Assembly (NCBI RefSeq): GCF_039541235.1
Contig: NZ_BAABFV010000001.1
Span: forward strand, 744,001-808,000
Direction: 5' to 3'
DNA: 64,000 bases
From: Kangiella marina
Lineage (GTDB): Bacteria > Pseudomonadota > Gammaproteobacteria > Enterobacterales > Kangiellaceae
Shown here: positions 17,396-26,862 of the stretch, piece by piece
Layout: each line of letters starts with the position of its first letter
Position numbering within the stretch: the first letter of the stretch is position 1
The notes under the pieces: model-generated
What the model was told of the DNA's origin: nothing
The model's input: only the letters and a program-made list of their open reading frames with translations
Databases searched by the model: none
Made by a program: the position numbers and the translations under genes

Positions 17396-17431
17396 AAGGT
17401 TCTGTGAGACTTATGACACAGAACCTTTTTT
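17396..17431 (+). terminator. Terminator after barrel gene 2
   Basis: An 11-bp perfect stem AAGGTTCTGTG/CACAGAACCTT with a 10-nt loop and six Ts. It lies 116 bp past the barrel stop codon and 57 bp before the next small gene, isolating that gene. Confidence 0.85.
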
Positions 17432-17488
17432 ATATGTTGTTAAAATTTTAGACAGTCTTAAACGAATCCATTGCGAAAGGTAATAGTC

Positions 17489-17647
17489 ATGAAATACGTG
17501 CTTGCTGTAATAGCTGGAGTAGTGGGCATAAAATTCTTAATCGAACAGCCCATGATTCTAGAAAGTGTTCAACAAAATAAAGAGTTATTGGGTGCTTTGG
17601 TGCTGACAATCTTAGCAAAGCCTCTATTAAAAAGAATTTTCGAATAA
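17489..17647 (+). CDS. 52-residue small membrane protein
   Basis: An open frame of 52 codons from ATG with GAAAGG eight bases upstream. Residues 2-19 are a hydrophobic helix (VLAVIAGVVG), a polar stretch with Glu/Gln follows at 25-32, and a second hydrophobic segment (LLGALVLTILA) ends in a basic tail (KPLLKRIFE). It is enclosed by its own upstream and downstream terminators, the best evidence that it is a real transcription unit. The layout recalls small type I toxin or regulatory membrane peptides; that is inference only. Confidence 0.6.
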   Translation: MKYVLAVIAGVVGIKFLIEQPMILESVQQNKELLGALVLTILAKPLLKRIFE

Positions 17648-17679
17648 CCATTCTACCTATAGTTAAAAGGTTATAATTC

Positions 17680-17708
17680 AAAGGTGGTTTTATACCACCT
17701 TTATTTTT
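17680..17708 (+). terminator. Terminator of the 52-residue gene
   Basis: A 9-bp perfect stem AAAGGTGGT/ACCACCTTT with a 5-nt loop, followed by ATTTTT. It starts 33 bp after the small gene's stop codon. Confidence 0.8.
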
Positions 17709-17826
17709 GCCTGGAAGTTTTCTCCCAATACCACTCTCTTACCTTAAATAACCTAAACACCGACACTCTCAACACTGACTCCCAACACTGACTCTCATCG
17801 CCGACCGCTTAAATGTAAATGGGCAG

Positions 17827-17859
17827 AAAAAAAGCCCTAATGCCAAGCAGTTAGGGCTT
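17827..17859 (-). terminator. Terminator of fadI-fadJ
   Basis: On the minus strand AAGCCCTAA pairs with TTAGGGCTT around a 10-nt loop and is followed by a T run. It lies directly after the fadJ stop codon. Confidence 0.85.
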
Positions 17860-17877
17860 TCAATGTATCAAGTTCAT

Positions 17878-20031
17878 TTATGAGTGGAAAGACTCACCAT
17901 TACTCTCCATTTTCACTAAGATGTCGGCTGGTGCAAACCGATCACCATGAAGCTTTTGATAATGCTCAAGTCTGGCCACAACATGGTCAATACCCAAGCT
18001 ATCCATGTAACGGAATGGCCCTCCTTGAAACGGTGGGAACCCAATACCGAATATAGCACCAATATCACCATCTCTAGCACTTCTAATGATTCCCTCATCC
18101 AAACAACGTGCCGCTTCGTTGGCCATCAGTAACATGCCACGCTCAGCAATTTCTTTTCCTTCGACATGCTTGTCCGGGCTCACCCCCAATACGGCATAAA
18201 CGCTTTCATCGACCTCTTTACTTTTAGATTTACCGTCGTACTTATAGAAGCCACGCTTATTTTTCTTACCCTTGCGATCATCGTCTTTTAACTTTTCGAA
18301 AGCTTTAGGTGTCGACATCCGCTCACCAAAAGCATCTTCTAGGATAGGAGCTACCTTGGTCGCAACATCTATACCAACTTCGTCCAATAAGGTAATAGGT
18401 CCAACCGGGAATCCGGCGTGTACCATGGCTTTATCCAGCTTTTCAATGGCACCCCCTTCATTGAGCAAAATACCAGCTTCATTAATGTATGGCGCCAAGA
18501 TTCGGTTAACATAAAAACCAGCGCCATCATTGACCACGATAGGTGTTTTGCCTTGCTGTTTTGCAAGCTCAACACATGTCGCGATAACCCAGTCTTCTGT
18601 TTTTTCTGTTGCAATAATTTCTACCAGCGGCATTTTTTCGACCGGAGAAAAATAATGCAGCCCAACCACTTTTTCCGGCTTTTTAGCCCCTTCGGCAATC
18701 TTGGTGATTGGAATTGAAGAAGTATTGGTCGCGAAGATAGTCTTATCAGAGCAGTTCTCTTCCACATCCTTGACCATTTTGTGCTTTAGCTCTATATCCT
18801 CGAATACCGCTTCGATAACCATATCGGTATCTTTAAAGCCAGCATAGTCTACGGCTCCTGTAAGCTGCGACATGGTGCGACGAGCATCAGACTCACTGAC
18901 AATACGCTTCTTCATCTTTTTAGCGATCAGCTTCCAAGAGTAATTCAAGGCACCGTTCACACCCTCTGGACTGACGTCTTTCACACGAACTTGTTTTTTC
19001 GCTTTATCGACGGACACATAGGCTATGCCAGAGCCCATCAAGCCACCGCCCAGAACGCCTATTTTGCGCAACGGAACGGCTTCGGCATCAGAATCAACAC
19101 CATTATCTTTTTTCAACTCTGTGGTCGCAAAGAAAACACTGATCAGTGCTTTAGCTTCAGGTGAAACGACTAGTTGCCCAAAATTACGGGCCTCGATGGC
19201 CAAACCGGCCTTCATTCCCTGAGACATACCCTTATCGACACACTCGATAATCTTTTTCGGTGCTGGGTAATTGCCTTTGGTCTTTTTCTCAACGGTTTTA
19301 CGAGCTTGATCAAAAATAATGTTGCGGCCCACAGGGTTAGACTCTAAAACGAGCTTTTGTAAGCCTTTAACACTAAAGTAGCTACCGAATGAGGTCTTCT
19401 TTTCTTTACCTTTACGCAAATCAGCAATGCGTTGGCGCGCCGCTTTCATCAAGTTCGCTTCGGGCACCACCTCATCCACTAACCCAAGCTTCTTAGCCTG
19501 CTTAGGAAACAGCTGCTTTCCGGTCAACATCATATCCAATGATGGCGCTATACCAATCAGTCTCGGCAAACGCTGAGTCCCGCCGCCGCCAGGTAAAACC
19601 CCCAACTGGACTTCCGGTAAACCGAGCTTTGTTTTAGGGCTGTCGGAAATAACGCGGCCACCGCAGCATAAGGCCAACTCCAAACCACCACCCAAGCAAG
19701 CACCATGAATCGCAGCAACAACCGGTTTATTCAGCTTTTCTAAGGTATTAAAAAACTGATGACCTTGAGCTGATAGTTGCTCAGCATCATCTGCTGTGTT
19801 CATCTTGCCGAACATGGTGATATCGGCTCCAGCAATAAAGCTTCCTGGCTTACCGCTTTTAATGATTAAGCCTTTAACTGAGCTATCCGTTTTAATCTGC
19901 TCAATCACTGGCTCTAACTCTTCAATAAACTCCATTTTGAGCACGTTTTGTGACTCTCCTGGAAGATCAATCGCAATGATAGCAATCCCGTCGTCTGAGT
20001 GCTCCAGTGTAAAGAATGTATTATCCGACAT
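17878..20031 (-). CDS. fadJ: Fatty acid oxidation complex alpha subunit (FadJ type)
   Basis: A 717-aa multifunctional protein of beta-oxidation. The N-terminal third is an enoyl-CoA hydratase (GKPGSFIAGADI near 57-68, GGGLELAL and GGGTQRLPRL oxyanion and substrate motifs). The middle and C-terminal parts are an L-3-hydroxyacyl-CoA dehydrogenase with the NAD motif GGGLMGSG near 333 and the conserved HYFSPVEKMPLVEII stretch. Length and motifs suit FadJ (714 aa in E. coli). The fadI stop and fadJ start share one base (TAATG), so the two subunits are translated together. Confidence 0.95.
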   Translation of the reverse strand: MSDNTFFTLEHSDDGIAIIAIDLPGESQNVLKMEFIEELEPVIEQIKTDSSVKGLIIKSGKPGSFIAGADITMFGKMNTADDAEQLSAQGHQFFNTLEKLNKPVVAAIHGACLGGGLELALCCGGRVISDSPKTKLGLPEVQLGVLPGGGGTQRLPRLIGIAPSLDMMLTGKQLFPKQAKKLGLVDEVVPEANLMKAARQRIADLRKGKEKKTSFGSYFSVKGLQKLVLESNPVGRNIIFDQARKTVEKKTKGNYPAPKKIIECVDKGMSQGMKAGLAIEARNFGQLVVSPEAKALISVFFATTELKKDNGVDSDAEAVPLRKIGVLGGGLMGSGIAYVSVDKAKKQVRVKDVSPEGVNGALNYSWKLIAKKMKKRIVSESDARRTMSQLTGAVDYAGFKDTDMVIEAVFEDIELKHKMVKDVEENCSDKTIFATNTSSIPITKIAEGAKKPEKVVGLHYFSPVEKMPLVEIIATEKTEDWVIATCVELAKQQGKTPIVVNDGAGFYVNRILAPYINEAGILLNEGGAIEKLDKAMVHAGFPVGPITLLDEVGIDVATKVAPILEDAFGERMSTPKAFEKLKDDDRKGKKNKRGFYKYDGKSKSKEVDESVYAVLGVSPDKHVEGKEIAERGMLLMANEAARCLDEGIIRSARDGDIGAIFGIGFPPFQGGPFRYMDSLGIDHVVARLEHYQKLHGDRFAPADILVKMESNGESFHS

Positions 20032-21365
20032 TATTCAACCTCCAAAATCATTGCTGCACCAATACCACCAGCGGCACATGCCGTGGTTAAACCTAAACCA
20101 CCACCACGGCGTTTTAACTCATGTAATGTCTGCGTGATCATTCTTGAACCAGTGGCAGCAAATGGATGCCCGTAAGCAATAGAACCACCCAACACGTTAA
20201 ACTTATCCATATCGATGTCACCAATCTTGGTACGCTGTCCGAGCTTTTCTTTGGCAAACTGTGTTGAGCCAAAAGCTTGGATATTGGAGATGGTTTGTGC
20301 CGCAAAAGCCTCATGCATATCAATCAAATCCAAATCACTCAGCTTCAGCTTCGCTTTTTTCAACGCTTTAGGCGTTGCGTAAGAAGGTCCCATCAGCATG
20401 TCATGATCCGCTTCAATGGCCGCAAAAGCATAACTCTTAATGTAGCCTAAAGGCTCATAACCTAATGCTTTCGCCTGCGATTCTTTCATCAAGACTACAG
20501 CCGCCGCACCATCGCTCAGCGGTGTTGAATTAGCTGCCGTCAAGGTGCCATACTTTCTATCAAAAGCAGGACGTAATTTGGCATACCCTTCTAAAGTAGA
20601 GTCATAGCGCACCACGTTATCGCGTAACAACGGTTCCTTGGTATAAGGCTCAACGTAAGCCGCCATCACTTCATCATCCAATTTACCCGCTTCCCACGCT
20701 TGTGCAGCTAAGGTGTGTGAACGATGCGCAAGCTCATCTTGTTCTTGACGAGTAATCCCACGATCACGCGCCATCTGCTCAGCATTCTGCCCCATGGTTA
20801 AACCCGTAGAGTATTCTTTAATCGCCGGTGGTACTGGCATTAAATCTTTAGGGCGAAGTGTTTTTAGAATGGACAGTTTTTGCCCCATTGTTTTCGCTTT
20901 TTGTAGATCAACCAGCGCTAGAGACAGTTTCTTGCTGACACCAATCGGCACGACCGAAGAAGAGTCAGCGCCACCCGCGATACCAACCGATACATCCCCA
21001 ACCATGATTGATTCGGCTAAGCTAGCAACACTTTGAAAGCTTGTCGCACATGCTCGTGATACGGAATAAGCATCCGTATGCACATTCATTGGTGTACCTA
21101 AGACAATCTCACGAGCAATATTCGGTGCTTCCGGCATGATCACGACTTGTCCAAAAACCACGCGCTCAATCAGCTTTGGATCCAGTTCTGTCTTCTGGAT
21201 GAGTTCATTAACCACCATTTTTCCCATTTCAATCGCATTAATTCCTCTGAAATGAGTAGCTTGTTTAGCAAACGGTGTTCTTAACCCTGAAACAATCGCA
21301 ACGCGATCTTCCTTCTTGCTTCGCGCTGTCTTTTTCGTTGTTTTTGAAGCGTTTGATTCGCTCAT
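20031..21365 (-). CDS. fadI: 3-ketoacyl-CoA thiolase (FadI type)
   Basis: A 444-aa thiolase, beta subunit of the FadIJ complex, cleaving 3-ketoacyl-CoA with CoA to acetyl-CoA. The nucleophile Cys106 lies in SRACATSF; the second active-site Cys is in [10 protein letters not shown] near the end, and the His is in [14 protein letters not shown] Lys/Thr-rich 20-residue N-terminal tail precedes the fold. Ribosome site CAGGAG. It is first in the fad operon, 54 bp downstream of a PsrA-like palindrome, so induction by long-chain acyl-CoA is likely. Confidence 0.95.
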   Translation of the reverse strand: MSESNASKTTKKTARSKKEDRVAIVSGLRTPFAKQATHFRGINAIEMGKMVVNELIQKTELDPKLIERVVFGQVVIMPEAPNIAREIVLGTPMNVHTDAYSVSRACATSFQSVASLAESIMVGDVSVGIAGGADSSSVVPIGVSKKLSLALVDLQKAKTMGQKLSILKTLRPKDLMPVPPAIKEYSTGLTMGQNAEQMARDRGITRQEQDELAHRSHTLAAQAWEAGKLDDEVMAAYVEPYTKEPLLRDNVVRYDSTLEGYAKLRPAFDRKYGTLTAANSTPLSDGAAAVVLMKESQAKALGYEPLGYIKSYAFAAIEADHDMLMGPSYATPKALKKAKLKLSDLDLIDMHEAFAAQTISNIQAFGSTQFAKEKLGQRTKIGDIDMDKFNVLGGSIAYGHPFAATGSRMITQTLHELKRRGGGLGLTTACAAGGIGAAMILEVE

Positions 21366-21418
21366 GATGACTCCTGATAAAGTATTCTATTCTTGATTCT
21401 ACCTAAACACTGCCATAT

Positions 21419-21436
21419 TTCAAACACATGTTTGAA
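21419..21436. promoter_or_regulatory. PsrA-like operator upstream of fadI-fadJ
   Basis: TTCAAAC (21419-21425) and GTTTGAA (21430-21436) form a perfect 7-bp-arm palindrome with a 4-bp spacer. The core C-AAAC-N4-GTTT-G matches the known consensus of PsrA, the fatty-acid-responsive TetR-type regulator of gammaproteobacteria. It lies just upstream of fadI; regulation by a PsrA homologue encoded elsewhere is inferred. Confidence 0.65.
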
Positions 21437-21582
21437 TTTAATCCAAATCTTACCCATTTCGCCAAACAGTGTATAAAAGCTTCATGTGGTAACAATTAGT
21501 TGCAACTTTTTATGGTTTTCTGATACAAAACATCTTCTAGATCCTTTACATTGAACACACTTTTTCGTGCATCAAGGCAGAC

Positions 21583-22542
21583 ATGAGTATAAAAGAACAA
21601 TTTATAGCATTAGATACATTCCTAAAATCACGAATCATTGGTCAAGAGAGTCTTGTCCATAAGATGCTCATCGCATTATTAGCCGATGGCCATATATTGG
21701 TCGAAGGCGCCCCAGGCTTAGCTAAAACTCGTGCCATTAAAGAATTATCGACCGCGATGGAAGGAAGTTTCCACCGCGTGCAATTTACCCCCGATCTCCT
21801 GCCTGCGGACTTAACCGGTACCGAAATTTACCGCCCACAGGATGGCAGCTTTCACTTCCAGAAAGGCCCGCTATTCCACAATTTAATTTTGGCGGATGAG
21901 ATTAACCGTGCTCCAGCGAAAGTGCAGTCAGCGCTACTAGAAGCGATGGCAGAGCGCCAAATTACCGTTGGCCGCGAAAGTTTTGAGTTACCGCCGTTTT
22001 TCTTAGTCATGGCGACTCAAAACCCGATCGAGCAAGAAGGCACCTATCCATTGCCGGAAGCGCAGCTGGATCGATTCCTAATGCATGTTGAAGTGGGTTA
22101 CCCAAACCATGATGCTGAGGCCCAAATACTGGCGGTTAATCGTCAAGAGGCATTGTCCGGCGGAGCTGCAACCGAATTAAGCATAAGCCAAGACAGTTTA
22201 TTCCAAGCACGCAAAGAAGTTCTAACGGTTCACATGGCACCAGAAGTTGAGCAGTATTTGATTCAGCTGATCATCGCCACGCGTGCTCCAGAGCAACATG
22301 CGAGTGAATTAACCAACTACATTGAATATGGCGCCAGCCCGCGTGCAACCATTGCGTTAGATCGCTGCGCTCGTACCCAAGCATGGCTGGATGACCGTGA
22401 CTATGTCACACCAGCGGATATTCAAGAAATTCTCGGCGAAATATTAAGGCATCGCATCATTTTGAGTTACCAAGCTGAAGCCGAAGGTGTCAGCACCAAC
22501 GACGTCATCGCCAAGTTAATTGAACTTGTCCCCACTCCTTAG
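21583..22542 (+). CDS. MoxR-family AAA+ ATPase (Bat operon)
   Basis: A 319-aa AAA+ ATPase. Walker A is GAPGLAKT (42-49), Walker B LADEINRAPAKVQSALLEAM (about 103-122) and sensor I ATQNPIEQEGTYPLPE. It is distinct from the MoxR of the TgpA operon (Walker A LPGMGKTT). It opens a six-gene operon with DUF58, DUF4381, two VWA proteins and BatD, the set known in P. aeruginosa and Bacteroides, where Bat genes are tied to stress tolerance. Ribosome site AAGGCAGAC. The ATPase probably remodels the VWA partners at the membrane. Confidence 0.94.
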   Translation: MSIKEQFIALDTFLKSRIIGQESLVHKMLIALLADGHILVEGAPGLAKTRAIKELSTAMEGSFHRVQFTPDLLPADLTGTEIYRPQDGSFHFQKGPLFHNLILADEINRAPAKVQSALLEAMAERQITVGRESFELPPFFLVMATQNPIEQEGTYPLPEAQLDRFLMHVEVGYPNHDAEAQILAVNRQEALSGGAATELSISQDSLFQARKEVLTVHMAPEVEQYLIQLIIATRAPEQHASELTNYIEYGASPRATIALDRCARTQAWLDDRDYVTPADIQEILGEILRHRIILSYQAEAEGVSTNDVIAKLIELVPTP

Positions 22543-22559
22543 TGATAGCTTAGTGTTAC

Positions 22560-23549
22560 ATGACAGAGCATAACGTAACTGCAAAACAGGCACGTGAGCA
22601 CAGTATTGAACTGAGCTTGGAGCAACTTATTGCTTGTCAATATTGGGCCAAGGAGTCTATCCCATTACCGCATAAGAAAACCCGCGCCCATCTTGTCGGT
22701 GGCCACTTATCACCGTTCAAAGGTCGTGGCATGGAGTTTGCTGAAGTTCGTCAGTATCAACCCGGGGATGATATTCGAACCATTGATTGGCGCGTGACCG
22801 CCCGTACCGGCAAAGTACACACCAAGATTTTTCAAGAAGAACGTGAGCGCCCGGTATTTATCGTGGCGGACTTACAAGACACCATGTTCTTTGGCTCAAG
22901 AAACCGCTTCAAGTCTACCCTCGCCTGCTTACATTCAGCACGAGCATTTTGGGCAGCTTTTAATAGCGGTAACCGAGTTGCAGGTTTGTTTAGCACCGCC
23001 CAAGAGCACATCGAGCTAAAGCCCTCAAATCGCCGTCAAAATGGTTTACGTTTGTTGCAACACCTGATGGAGCTGCACAATCAACGCTTAGAAGCCATCT
23101 ATAGCGACGCTGATGCGTATCACGTCAATCAGCAATCGCTACAGGATATGCTGCTACGACTGCGCCACTTAGTCAAAGGCGGTAGTTTGATTTATATTTT
23201 CAGTGACTTTATGAACCTTAATGATGACTGCCACCAACATCTAAGCTACTTAGCACAGCACAACGATATATATGGCGTCATGGTTTCCGACCCTCTGGAA
23301 GCTTCTATTCCACGGCCGGGCCAATATACCTTAACCGATGGTTTGCGCCACATTCGTATCGATGCCAGCAATCAAAGAGATATGCAACGTCACCAACATC
23401 ATTTTGAACAAAGAGTCGCGCGTATCCGCCAAGAGTTCGCTCAGACCCAGTCAGCTTTTGCGCTTTGCAGCACGGCCGATTCAATTACCGACTTATCACT
23501 TGATCCGGCGATACAGGCGAATATCGCTTTTGCAAAGGCTGGGGCTTAG
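22560..23549 (+). CDS. DUF58 protein of the Bat operon
   Basis: A 329-aa soluble protein without membrane segments, unlike the DUF58 protein at 13987. The DUF58 core is visible (FKGRGMEFAEVRQY, QPGDDIRTIDWRVTARTGKVHTK). A VWA-like region follows (FIVADLQDTMFFG, where a MIDAS motif would need DxSxS but has DLQDT, and YIFSDFMNL). It lies 17 bp after the MoxR gene and 2 bp before the DUF4381 gene. Confidence 0.9.
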   Translation: MTEHNVTAKQAREHSIELSLEQLIACQYWAKESIPLPHKKTRAHLVGGHLSPFKGRGMEFAEVRQYQPGDDIRTIDWRVTARTGKVHTKIFQEERERPVFIVADLQDTMFFGSRNRFKSTLACLHSARAFWAAFNSGNRVAGLFSTAQEHIELKPSNRRQNGLRLLQHLMELHNQRLEAIYSDADAYHVNQQSLQDMLLRLRHLVKGGSLIYIFSDFMNLNDDCHQHLSYLAQHNDIYGVMVSDPLEASIPRPGQYTLTDGLRHIRIDASNQRDMQRHQHHFEQRVARIRQEFAQTQSAFALCSTADSITDLSLDPAIQANIAFAKAGA

Positions 23550-23551
23550 CC

Positions 23552-24088
23552 ATGAATATGACGTTTTTAAACTCGGCCCAAAGCCAGTTACTCGAACAAC
23601 TTCGAGACATTCATACGCCGGAAACTGTGAGCTGGTGGCCGCTGGCTATTGGCTGGTGGGTCGTTATTGGGTTGGTTGTGCTTATTCTAGTTTTATTGCT
23701 GATCAAAACCTTAATCAAAAAGCACCACTACCGCTACGTCCGCTTTGCGACAAGCGAGCTCAAAAGTCTAGCTAACAGTGATGAGCCCAGATGGTTAGCC
23801 AAGTGCCACAATATCATGCGCCGACTATGCCTGTGTTATGGCGATGAAGCGCTAGTGAGCTCTTTGAGCCAAGCTGAGTGGTTACGCTTGCTTCAAAGCA
23901 CCAATCAACAGCAGTTAAGCCAAGACACTTTAGATGCTGTTGTCGACTTACCCTACAAGCCCGTGGAAGCGAGCGAAAGTCTGAATAAAGCCCTGATTAT
24001 TAACGAGGTTATAGGTTGGGCATCCGACTTGCCCGAACAAATACAACATTACCCACAGTCATCCACCGAGGAGTCGGCTCATGTTTGA
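23552..24088 (+). CDS. DUF4381 single-pass membrane protein
   Basis: A 178-aa protein with one membrane helix at about 31-52 (WWVVIGLVVLILVLLLI) and a helical cytosolic C-terminal part. This is the DUF4381 pattern always found between DUF58 and VWA genes of Bat operons. The start is 2 bp after the DUF58 stop; ATG 23558 is an alternative. The stop overlaps batA by 8 bp. It probably scaffolds the ATPase and VWA proteins at the membrane, which is inference from position. Confidence 0.85.
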   Translation: MNMTFLNSAQSQLLEQLRDIHTPETVSWWPLAIGWWVVIGLVVLILVLLLIKTLIKKHHYRYVRFATSELKSLANSDEPRWLAKCHNIMRRLCLCYGDEALVSSLSQAEWLRLLQSTNQQQLSQDTLDAVVDLPYKPVEASESLNKALIINEVIGWASDLPEQIQHYPQSSTEESAHV

Positions 24089-25100
24089 GTTCCAATGGCC
24101 GTGGTTATTGTTACTGTTGCCGCTTCCTCTGTTCATATGGTGGCTCGAGGAGCGCAAGCAACGCCAACAAGCGTTACGTGCCCCTTTATTTCTATATTGG
24201 AAAATGCAACGCCAGCAAGGCAAGAAAATTAAAAGCCACTTCCCTTGGTATAACTTTTTATTGTGGTTACTCTTAATCATAGCAGTTGCACGCCCAACGT
24301 GGGTCGGCGACTCCGTCGCACTGCCGAGCAGTGGTCGCGATTTAATGGTCAGTATTGATATTTCAGGCTCCATGGAAATGGAGGACATGATGCTCAGTAA
24401 TCAACAAGTGAATCGCTTAGTTGCGGTTAAAGCCTTGATGAAAGAGTTTATTGAACGCCGTGACGGTGATCGCCTAGGTTTGATTCTATTCGGCGAGCAA
24501 GCTTACCTACAAACACCACTCACATTTGATTTAAAAACCGTTCAACTGATGCTGGATGAAACCGAAATTGGTTTAGCCGGTTCCTCAAGAACAGCGATTG
24601 GCGACAGTATTGGTCTCGCCGTCAAGCGACTCAAAGATCGCAATGCTGACAATCGCGTGCTAATCCTATTAACCGATGGTCAGAACAACACAGGCGTTCT
24701 AAATCCTTTACAAGCTGCTGAACTCGCCGAGCATGCCGGGGTTACCATTTACACTATCGGTGTCGGTGCCGAAAAAATGGTGGTTCGTAACAGCTTTTTT
24801 GGTAACCGTACGATCAACCCATCGAAAGAACTCGACGAAGCAACACTTCAAGCGGTTGCTGAAAAAACAGGTGGGCAATATTTTCGGGCCAAAAACACTC
24901 GAGAGCTTGAGCAGATATACACCAAGCTTGATGAGTTAGAGCCCGTTGAAGATCTGGACCAAAATTATCGCCCCAGCAAAGCGTTATTTTTTATCCCATT
25001 ATTAATGGCTATCACTCTAAGCTTTATCAAAGTGTTACTGCGAGTCCTAGTTGCTCGCAGAAAAACCAATACCGCTCAACAGGAGCTGCATAATGCCTGA
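24081..25100 (+). CDS. VWA-domain membrane protein (BatA-like)
   Basis: A 339-aa protein: N-terminal BatA helices at about 7-22 and 57-70, a von Willebrand factor A domain with an intact MIDAS (DISGS at 93-97, TDGQNN further on) and a C-terminal membrane helix near 305-325. VWA domains bind metal and partner proteins. Ribosome site GAGGAGTCGG. It overlaps both neighbours by 8 bp, giving coupled translation in the order DUF4381, BatA, BatB/C. Confidence 0.92.
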   Translation: MFEFQWPWLLLLLPLPLFIWWLEERKQRQQALRAPLFLYWKMQRQQGKKIKSHFPWYNFLLWLLLIIAVARPTWVGDSVALPSSGRDLMVSIDISGSMEMEDMMLSNQQVNRLVAVKALMKEFIERRDGDRLGLILFGEQAYLQTPLTFDLKTVQLMLDETEIGLAGSSRTAIGDSIGLAVKRLKDRNADNRVLILLTDGQNNTGVLNPLQAAELAEHAGVTIYTIGVGAEKMVVRNSFFGNRTINPSKELDEATLQAVAEKTGGQYFRAKNTRELEQIYTKLDELEPVEDLDQNYRPSKALFFIPLLMAITLSFIKVLLRVLVARRKTNTAQQELHNA

Positions 25101-26856
25101 TTTGAGTCTATTTCATTTTATTCGCCCTTGGGCTTTATTGTTGATAGTTCCAGCTATCATCCTGTACTGGCTGTATCAAAACCAAAGCACCCAGCAAGAA
25201 GGATGGAGCGCCATCATTGATCAACACCTGCTGGATTGGATCATGCCTCGTTCCGACAAGGCTAGAGCACTCAAGTATTTACCCATCATGCTGCTGAGCT
25301 TCTGGATTATCGCAAGCGTTGCCTTAGCCGGCCCCACTTGGAAGAAAACACCTCAGCCAGTTTTCTCCAGTAAAGCCACTCAGGTCATCCTGCTCGACTT
25401 ATCGCTGTCGATGGATGCGGATGATATTAAGCCCAGCCGCCTAGAACGCGCAAAATTCAAAATCAAAGATTACCTGAAACTGCATCATGAAGGGTTAACA
25501 GGCTTGGTGGTTTATGCTGGTGAAGGTTTTATTTTAAGCCCATTGACCAGCGATAAAGACACTATTGAAAATCTTCTTGGCGCTTTATCGACCAAAATCA
25601 TGCCCGTTCTAGGGAGCCGTCCTGAGTCAGGTTTTGAACTTGCTATCGACTTGCTGGACAACACCGGATTAGCTCAAGGAAAAATCTTATGGTTCACCGA
25701 TGGCGCTGACCAAGAGAGCCTCGACGATATCACCGAGCAGTTGGACGATACTCCTTATCAACTTAATATTTTGGCTATCGGCAGCGAAGATGGTGCTCCG
25801 ATTAAGCTCTCTGACGAGGAAGGCTTTTTAAAAGATCGAAATGGCAATATTGTTATACCTCAAATTGATTACTCACTATTGACACAGTTTGCGCAAAATA
25901 CTGACGCCCTGCTGACGCCCGTCACCGTCGACAACCAAGACGTCCAATTAATGGCCCAAGCCAGCAGCATCCCGACAACCGGTACGGATCAGGAAAACAA
26001 GTTTGCTGACGATTGGTTTGATCTGGGTTACTGGCTAATACTCTTATTACTGCCGATAGCACTTCTAAGCTTTAAACATCGAAACTTGCTCGGTTGCTTA
26101 TGTTTCGTCACATTCGCAAGCATTGTCTCCACACCGATACATGCCGCCTCAGAGGCTAAGCCTAAAGTTGAAGCAGAAATCGGCACGGTCGAGAAGTTGT
26201 TTCTAAACAAGGACCAACAAGGCAAAAAACTGCTCGATAAAAAGTCGCCAGCTAAAGCTTACAGCACCTTTGAAGATCAACGCTGGAAAGCCGTATCGGC
26301 ATATCGTATGGGCAGTTTTGATACCGCGCAAAACTTATTCAATAAGCTTCCCACAGAAACGCTTACCGCTGATGACTACTACAATAAAGCCAATTCATTG
26401 GCTCTTAATGGCGATTACGAGCAGGCGATCGACACTTATAATAAAGCGCTTGAAATTAACCCAAGTCATGCGGACGCTGAATACAATAAAAGTATCATTG
26501 AGCAAATGAAGCAGCAGCAAGACCAGCAGAATGATAATGGCCAGAATCAGGAGCAAGAGTCTGAGCAACAAAACCAAGATCAGCAGTCTCAGCAACAAAA
26601 TCAGCAAAATTCTGAGCAAGACAGTGAGCAAGAGTCGTCGGAACAAAATGAACAGGCACAAGAACAGCAAGAACAGGAACAACAGCGATTAACTCCTGAG
26701 CAGCTTGAAGAGCAATTTAAAGAAGATGAAAAAGATCAAGAAATGGAGCAATGGCTTAAACGTCTATCCGATGATCCTGGAGGTCTGTTGAGACGCAAAA
26801 TGTACCGTGAATACCAACGCCGTGGCCATAAGCAACATGTTGAAGAAAACTGGTAA
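25093..26856 (+). CDS. VWA-TPR membrane protein (BatB/BatC fusion type)
   Basis: From ATG 25093 (AGGAG upstream; an earlier in-frame start at 25051 lies inside batA) the product is 587 aa. Two N-terminal helices are followed by a VWA domain with MIDAS DLSLS (102-106), a membrane segment near 315-330 and a second one ending in a signal-like AxxA stretch. TPR repeats lie around 395-455 (YYNKANSLALNGDYEQAID), then about 75 residues almost entirely Gln, Glu, Asn, Asp and Ser, and a conserved tail with DPGGLLRRKM. The fusion of BatB and BatC is common in proteobacteria. The low-complexity part is probably disordered and may be a docking tail. Confidence 0.92.
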   Translation: MPDLSLFHFIRPWALLLIVPAIILYWLYQNQSTQQEGWSAIIDQHLLDWIMPRSDKARALKYLPIMLLSFWIIASVALAGPTWKKTPQPVFSSKATQVILLDLSLSMDADDIKPSRLERAKFKIKDYLKLHHEGLTGLVVYAGEGFILSPLTSDKDTIENLLGALSTKIMPVLGSRPESGFELAIDLLDNTGLAQGKILWFTDGADQESLDDITEQLDDTPYQLNILAIGSEDGAPIKLSDEEGFLKDRNGNIVIPQIDYSLLTQFAQNTDALLTPVTVDNQDVQLMAQASSIPTTGTDQENKFADDWFDLGYWLILLLLPIALLSFKHRNLLGCLCFVTFASIVSTPIHAASEAKPKVEAEIGTVEKLFLNKDQQGKKLLDKKSPAKAYSTFEDQRWKAVSAYRMGSFDTAQNLFNKLPTETLTADDYYNKANSLALNGDYEQAIDTYNKALEINPSHADAEYNKSIIEQMKQQQDQQNDNGQNQEQESEQQNQDQQSQQQNQQNSEQDSEQESSEQNEQAQEQQEQEQQRLTPEQLEEQFKEDEKDQEMEQWLKRLSDDPGGLLRRKMYREYQRRGHKQHVEENW

Positions 26857-26862
26857 TAACCT

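Noticed and set aside
17770-17795. Two tandem copies of a 13-base CAACACTGACTCC-like unit
   Set aside because: Only two imperfect copies in a short non-coding stretch; too little for a functional repeat or CRISPR unit.
26395-26682. Leucine-rich 95-codon minus-strand frame
   Set aside because: It is the reverse of the Gln/Glu-rich low-complexity region of the VWA-TPR gene, whose CAG/GAG codons read as leucine on the other strand.
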